Below are positions 5,473-9,415 of a stretch of 9,415 nucleotides of DNA, piece after piece. The number at the start of each line of letters is the position of its first letter. Within the stretch, counting starts at the first letter, position 1. The notes beneath the pieces were generated by a model. That model did no database searches. It worked only from the letters and a program-made list of their open reading frames with translations, and had not been told where the DNA came from. This stretch comes from an uncultured Clostridia bacterium. Lineage in GTDB: Bacteria; Bacillota; Clostridia; Christensenellales; Aristaeellaceae. Made by a program: the position numbers and the translations under genes. Where the stretch lies: NCBI GenBank assembly GCA_946409855.1, contig CAMJXZ010000107.1, forward strand, positions 1-9,415. Reading direction: 5' to 3'.

Positions 5473-6933
5473 TTATTCTCCTTTCAGGACGACCGCCGGA
5501 TCGATGGCGACGGCGTGTTTGATGGGCAGCAGGCAGGAAGCCGCGGCGATCGCCATGGATACGATCACGGCAGCGGGCAGCAGCAGGGGCTGGAAGGTGA
5601 TGGAGGAGCCGAACACGTTGACGCTGACCACCTGGGCAAACACGAAGCCCAGGACCGCGCCCATCACGCCGCCCAGCAGCCCGAGGAACAGACCTTCCCC
5701 CAGAAACTCCGCGCGGATGGAGCTGTCCGACGCGCCCAGGGCCTTGCGCAGGCCGATCTCCCGCCTGCGCTCGGAAACCACCGCCATCATGGTGGTGCTG
5801 ACGCAGATCATGGTCAGCAGCAGGACCACCAGCGTGACCAGGAATACCAGCGCGGTGAGCTTCTCCAGCACCGACGCTTCCGAACGGGCCACGCGCTTGA
5901 CCAGCCGGGCCTGCACATTTTCACAGTTTTCCGAAACAGCGCCGGCATAGGCTTCCAGCCGGTCGGCGCCCGCGGAAACGGACAGCTCGGCCACGTCCAA
6001 CTGATCCGTGCCGGTCATGGCTTCCATGTCCGGGAGGGACAGGAACACATACCCCTCTTCCTCGCCGCCGGTGGTCAGGATCCCGGTGACGGTGAAATTC
6101 ATCGTCCTGGGGCGGGCGGCGGCCGCGGTTTCCGTGGCGCTGTTCAGCGCGTCCACCACAGCGGAAGAGGTAACCGTCGCCCCTGTCAGCGCGTCGATTC
6201 CGCCACCCAGGGTCAGCGGCAGGGACTTGCCGGTGAACTGGCGCAGGAACGCCTCGTCCTCCGGAACGCGTCCGCCGTATTCCGGGGTCTGGGTGGAGGC
6301 GTCCACGGTCACGGAAAGGAGCCTCGCTTCATCGTCCAGCACGGCGCTGACGTACACCATGCCGCCGCCGAAGCCCTCCACCTTGCCGGATAAACGGGCG
6401 CCGGGCACGCGGCTTTCCTCCGGAGTTTTGTCCGCGGCGCCGCTGACCGGCTGGTACGTCAGCTCCATGGTGGAGCCGGGTTTCACGCCGATGGTGTCCG
6501 CGATGGCCTTGCCCACCAGCACCTGCCGGGTTTCGGCGGGATAGGCGCCTTCCACGCTGAAATAGGGACTGGTTTTGACGATCTGTGTAAAATCAGTACC
6601 GGCCGCGGTAAAAGACTGCTGGCGGGTGGTCATGTCCAGCCGGACATAGCGGTAGGGCGCCGCGCCCACCAGCTGGTCCGCCGGAATCTGCCGCAGGGCC
6701 TCCGAAAGGCTTTCGCTGTTCAATACCGCCCCTTCCCTGGGCAGCAGAAGCATATTCGCGCCGTAGGAACGGAACTGCGCGCCCATCTGCCGGGGCACGT
6801 CCACATAAATGGTCACCAGGCCCGCCAGGATGGTGGCCCCGATGCCGATGGACAAAAGCGCGATCAGCATCCGGGAACGCCGCCTCAGCAGCGAGGCCGT
6901 GATCATGCGCAGGAACATTCGTCTTTTGGTCAT
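5473..6933 (-). CDS. FtsX/MacB-type ABC permease with an inserted covalent-FMN domain (first module)
   Basis: This 486-aa permease has TM1 (about 22-44), a large extracytoplasmic domain (45-355), TM2 (358-384), TM3 (413-440) and TM4 (448-470). It has the FtsX hallmark SERRREIGLRKALGASDSSI after TM2 and an IDPAVVLKGE ending. The outer domain starts normally (SYGANMLLLP; VLVGKAIADTIGVKPG) and ends normally (FTVTGILTTGGEEEGYVFL). Between those strands sits an FMN-binding domain (about 181-272) with EGFGGGM, TQTPEYGG, FLRQFTGKS and the flavinylation motif D247-ALTGAT-253. ApbE transferases attach FMN by phosphoester to the last Thr of such motifs outside the cytoplasm, the side where this domain is predicted to lie. 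It is longer than the 431-aa neighbour mainly because of this insertion. The start at 6933 follows AAGGGG; a 39-nt gap separates it from the neighbour. A role in extracytoplasmic electron transfer or metal reduction is inferred. Confidence 0.92.
   Translation of the reverse strand: MTKRRMFLRMITASLLRRRSRMLIALLSIGIGATILAGLVTIYVDVPRQMGAQFRSYGANMLLLPREGAVLNSESLSEALRQIPADQLVGAAPYRYVRLDMTTRQQSFTAAGTDFTQIVKTSPYFSVEGAYPAETRQVLVGKAIADTIGVKPGSTMELTYQPVSGAADKTPEESRVPGARLSGKVEGFGGGMVYVSAVLDDEARLLSVTVDASTQTPEYGGRVPEDEAFLRQFTGKSLPLTLGGGIDALTGATVTSSAVVDALNSATETAAAARPRTMNFTVTGILTTGGEEEGYVFLSLPDMEAMTGTDQLDVAELSVSAGADRLEAYAGAVSENCENVQARLVKRVARSEASVLEKLTALVFLVTLVVLLLTMICVSTTMMAVVSERRREIGLRKALGASDSSIRAEFLGEGLFLGLLGGVMGAVLGFVFAQVVSVNVFGSSITFQPLLLPAAVIVSMAIAAASCLLPIKHAVAIDPAVVLKGE
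6118..6393 (-). other. FMN_bind-like domain inserted in the permease ectodomain
   Basis: Codons 181-272 of the permease encode a compact FMN_bind-type unit as in NqrC/RnfG and short flavinylated lipoproteins. It shows GKVEGFGGGMVYVSAVLDD, then TQTPEYGGR and FLRQFTGKSLP, then GGIDALTGATVTSSAVVDAL. The predicted FMN-bearing residue is T253 (codon at 6177-6175). The usual TPG-x-G turn reads TPE-Y-G here, a small departure. The domain is in frame, with no stop or frameshift, and is bracketed by Ala/Pro-rich linkers (SGAADKTPEESRVPGA and TETAAAARPR). This looks like a functional domain insertion, not an artefact. Confidence 0.88.
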
Positions 6934-6972
6934 AAATATACCCCTTCGTTTTCGCTTTCCCGGGTTCCGGTT

Positions 6973-8268
6973 TTACCGCCCGCCGTGCAGCACTTCCGCG
7001 GGCCTGAGCCGCAGGATCTGCCGGATGGCGGGCAGGCTGCCCGCGATGGTGACCAGCGCGATCAGCCCGGCCACAATGGGCGCGACCCTGGGATCCATGT
7101 CGATGGACGACCCGAAGACGCTGTGCCCGATCAGCTGCGCAAAGCCGAAACCCATGAAATAACCGGCGCCAAAGCCCACCAGGGCGGTGATCAGGATCTC
7201 CGTCATCACCACGCCGGTGATGGAATGATCCCGCGCGCCGATGGCCTTGAGCAAACCGATTTCCTGGCTGCGCTCCATGACGGACGCGGTGACCAGATTG
7301 GAGATGCCCAGGGCGGAGCCGATGAGGCTCAGCGCGGTGATCAGGATCATCAGCAGCTTCGTCTTGTCCAGGATCGTGCCCTCGCTCTCCGCCACTTTGC
7401 GCACCGCGCTCGCGACGGAGCCCGTGATCACTTCCTGGATCTGATAGCAGATGGCGCTGACGTAAGCGGTGCAGTACCAGGTTTCATAGTCGCGGGAGGA
7501 CAGGGCGGCGGGGTTCCGGGCCGCCCGCCGGGCCAGCTCGTTGTCCGGTGTGGTCAGGGCGGACACCTCGATGGAGGCCACCTTGTTTTCCCGGCCGGTC
7601 CATGCCTGCACCAGGTCCAGGACGGCGTAGATCTGCTCGTCCTCGTCGCCGCCCGCGTCGTAAACGCCGGCGATGGTCACCTCTTTTTCCCCCTGCGGGA
7701 CGGTGATCCGCACGGTGTCCCCCGCGTGCCAGCCCATCCTCTGCGAAAGCGCGGCGCCCGCCATGATTTCGGACAGGGCGTTTTCGTCCTTTTCATCCAG
7801 CCAGCGCCCCTCGGTCACATCCCACCAGGAGCGCATGCCGACCACGCCGGCGTCCAGGCTTTCGCCCGTGGGCAGATCCAGATGATGATTGAACCAGGTG
7901 CCCGTCATCCTGGCCGCGCTGCCGTCCGGCAGCTTCACCTGGGTATCCAGGAAGGGGGTAAAGTCCACGATGTTGAAAGCCCAGAAGATGGTTTTGAGTT
8001 TCCCCAGCTCGTCCTCCCGCAGATAAGCCGTATTCAGCTCCGTTCCCTCCCCCACATCATATATATCGGAAAGCAGGGAAGAATCCTTGGGCTTTACCAC
8101 GATGTTGGCGCCGTAGTTCTTCAGTTCCTTGTTGACCTTTTCTTCCACGCCCATGACGACGTTCAGCATCCCTGTGGCCAGGGACGCGCCCAGGGCGATG
8201 GTCAGCGCGATCAAAAGCATTTTGCCCTTCTGATGAAAGAGCACGCCGCGGATCATGCGGAATAACAT
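6973..8268 (-). CDS. FtsX/MacB-type ABC permease (Cj1661/Cj1662-like, first module)
   Basis: This 431-aa permease has TM1 (about 17-40), an extracytoplasmic domain (41-300), TM2 (305-327), TM3 (352-380) and TM4 (394-415). The FtsX signature ERSQEIGLLKAIGARDHSI follows TM2, and LRPAEVLHGGR ends the protein. The outer domain carries TWFNHHLDLPTGE, MRSWWDVTEGRW and, near the membrane, YETWYCTAYVSAICYQIQEV with C266 and C274. Comparable W-Y/C-TAYVS stretches occur, as far as I recall, in the Cj1661/Cj1662 group. In this protein the strands DTVRITV and VTIAGVYDAGGDEDEQIYA are separated by only about five residues, whereas the downstream permease has the FMN domain at the same place. The start at 8268 is preceded by AAGGAGG, which overlaps the DUF2318 gene's stop; the gap is 15 nt. 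It probably pairs with the FMN-bearing permease. The substrate is unproven. Confidence 0.91.
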   Translation of the reverse strand: MLFRMIRGVLFHQKGKMLLIALTIALGASLATGMLNVVMGVEEKVNKELKNYGANIVVKPKDSSLLSDIYDVGEGTELNTAYLREDELGKLKTIFWAFNIVDFTPFLDTQVKLPDGSAARMTGTWFNHHLDLPTGESLDAGVVGMRSWWDVTEGRWLDEKDENALSEIMAGAALSQRMGWHAGDTVRITVPQGEKEVTIAGVYDAGGDEDEQIYAVLDLVQAWTGRENKVASIEVSALTTPDNELARRAARNPAALSSRDYETWYCTAYVSAICYQIQEVITGSVASAVRKVAESEGTILDKTKLLMILITALSLIGSALGISNLVTASVMERSQEIGLLKAIGARDHSITGVVMTEILITALVGFGAGYFMGFGFAQLIGHSVFGSSIDMDPRVAPIVAGLIALVTIAGSLPAIRQILRLRPAEVLHGGR

Positions 8269-8283
8269 GGCGATGCGCCCTCC

Positions 8284-9415
8284 TTACCTGAATTCTTTTT
8301 CGCCCGCGATCAGATCGCTCAGCCTGAACACGAGGTTCCCGTCCTTTACCTCATAAGGCAGGGGGATCGGGTTGCAGCCGCCCTTGAAGCCGATGGTGTT
8401 GATGTTCATGACGACGTCGCACCGCTTGCAGATGATCTGCCCGCTGCGCTCAAAGTACCCCGCGTTGCCGCAGACCTCGCAGGCGTCCAGCCCCACGCCG
8501 AAAGCGGCGGAATTGGGCTTCTTGACCACGATCCAGCGGACGTTGATCTTCTTTTCCGTCTGATATTCAAAGCGGTGCAGATGCCCGTCGCTGACGTTCT
8601 CCATCGGCACCAGAACCACGCCGGCGGCCTCGTCCACGGTATAGGCTTCCGGCGCGGAAAGCTCCACCTGCCTGGTATCATTGGTTTTCACCACGGTCAT
8701 CAGGACGGAGCAGAGCGCCACGCACACCGCCGTGCCCGCCGCCACCCGCCGCCAGTGCCGGTTCCGGGCTTTGAGCTTCCGGAGCTGGGCGGGGTTGTCG
8801 TACGGCTCTCGGATCACGGTACCCTGGTGGAACAGGAGGACCGCCAGCACGACGGCGATGCCCGCCGCGATCCAGATAAACAGCATGGCATGATTGGCGG
8901 TGAACATCATCCACCGGCCGATCCAGCCGTAAGATACGTCGCTGTATTTCACAGGCCACTTCAGCCATTTGGCCCGGTTCACCCACGGTACAAAGAACCG
9001 GCCGAAGCAATAGACGGAATAAGAAACAATGCCCAGATTCAGCGCCGCGGGAACAAGGCCGTAGGGCTTTATATACAGCGCGCAGCGGGAAAGCAGGCGC
9101 GAATATACGAACAGCAGAATCAGCGCTCCCAGCCATCCGGCCATGCGCACCATATAGTACGAGGAAAAATAGCCCTGTCCCATGGTATTGAAGCTGAACG
9201 GATACAGCAGCACCCCGGGCAGAGAATAAAAAACCAGTACGGCTGACAGAACCGAGCCGGCGGCGCACAGCATTGCGCGTCCCGGGCGTGTCCCGCCGTC
9301 TTCCTTCCTGCCGAAAAGAACTGTAAGAAGCAGAACGGACAGGGTCAGCGCGAGGATCACGGCATACAGATAGTGATTCCAGTGGCTGGAAATAATGAGT
9401 CTGGTATTGTATTTG
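8284..9415 (-). CDS. DUF2318 Fe-S-type membrane protein, Cj1660-like (5' end outside window)
   Basis: The reading frame stays open to the window edge (IISSHWNHYLYAVILALTL precedes the GTG at 9360), so the true start lies beyond 9415; 376 codons are visible. At least six hydrophobic helices come first, followed by an extracytoplasmic C-terminal DUF2318 domain. That domain holds DGHLHRFEY (H-x-H near 8583), then two C-x2-C pairs (ACEVCGNAGYF and ICKRCDVVMNI) and GGCNPIPL, all within about 8374-8481. The family is annotated as a predicted Fe-S-containing membrane protein and lies beside FTR1 and P19 in several bacteria; the H-x-H and Cys set could equally bind iron or zinc. The product probably works with the ABC permeases that follow after 15 nt, as a metal or electron donor at the membrane surface. 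Function is inferred from family and synteny. Confidence 0.9.
   Translation of the reverse strand, partial: KYNTRLIISSHWNHYLYAVILALTLSVLLLTVLFGRKEDGGTRPGRAMLCAAGSVLSAVLVFYSLPGVLLYPFSFNTMGQGYFSSYYMVRMAGWLGALILLFVYSRLLSRCALYIKPYGLVPAALNLGIVSYSVYCFGRFFVPWVNRAKWLKWPVKYSDVSYGWIGRWMMFTANHAMLFIWIAAGIAVVLAVLLFHQGTVIREPYDNPAQLRKLKARNRHWRRVAAGTAVCVALCSVLMTVVKTNDTRQVELSAPEAYTVDEAAGVVLVPMENVSDGHLHRFEYQTEKKINVRWIVVKKPNSAAFGVGLDACEVCGNAGYFERSGQIICKRCDVVMNINTIGFKGGCNPIPLPYEVKDGNLVFRLSDLIAGEKEFR

Noticed and set aside
6985..8265. Long plus-strand open frame (426 codons) opposite the Cj1661/1662-like permease
   Set aside because: Same reason: an antisense shadow of a well-supported gene, low-complexity composition and no family resemblance.
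8284..9360. DUF2318 gene as a complete gene starting at the GTG at 9360
   Set aside because: The frame remains open to the window edge with hydrophobic, protein-like sequence and no ribosome site before the GTG, so the gene is treated as partial.
1..9415. Search for insertion sequences, att sites, tRNAs, CRISPR repeats or riboswitches
   Set aside because: The window is almost fully occupied by chromosomal-type genes in one direction. No direct repeats, transposase frames, tRNA-like folds or repeat-spacer arrays were seen by eye.

Overview
All genes in this window lie on the minus strand, so the biology reads from high to low coordinates. The sequence is GC-rich with strong GGAGG-type ribosome binding sites. 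It carries a Rex repressor overlapping an AdhE-type fermentative dehydrogenase gene. Together these suggest a fermentative, probably obligately anaerobic member of the Clostridia (Bacillota), of the gut or rumen type. The exact lineage cannot be read from the window.

Region 1 (9415 to 2458) is a tight run of seven genes that looks like one operon entering from beyond the right edge. First comes a polytopic membrane protein with a C-terminal DUF2318 cysteine domain (5' end outside the window). Then come two FtsX/MacB-type ABC permeases and their ATPase, the same order as Campylobacter Cj1660-Cj1663, a set linked to FTR1/P19 iron uptake. A second ABC module follows: a small DUF4418 four-helix protein with Cys/Met-rich outer loops, a permease with a vicinal Cys pair, and an ATPase. 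A strong intrinsic terminator (2293-2251) closes the run.

The standout is the permease at 5473-6933. Its extracytoplasmic domain carries an inserted FMN-binding domain of about 90 residues with an intact D-x-x-T-G-A-T flavinylation motif, placed between two strands that are nearly contiguous in the neighbouring permease. With the DUF2318 cysteines, the DUF4418 loops and the CC motif, this suggests an envelope redox/metal system in which an ABC machine is physically joined to a covalently bound flavin. A role in iron reduction or uptake is inference.

Region 2 (2184 to 1255) is a LysR-family regulator of unknown target. Region 3 (1147 to 1) is a redox module. A promoter has its -10 box inside an 11-bp inverted repeat and is followed by rex (TTG start), which overlaps adhE by 20 bp. 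Rex senses NADH/NAD+ and classically represses fermentative genes such as adhE, so the operator is probably autoregulatory and controls both genes. No RNA genes, mobile elements or CRISPR arrays were seen.
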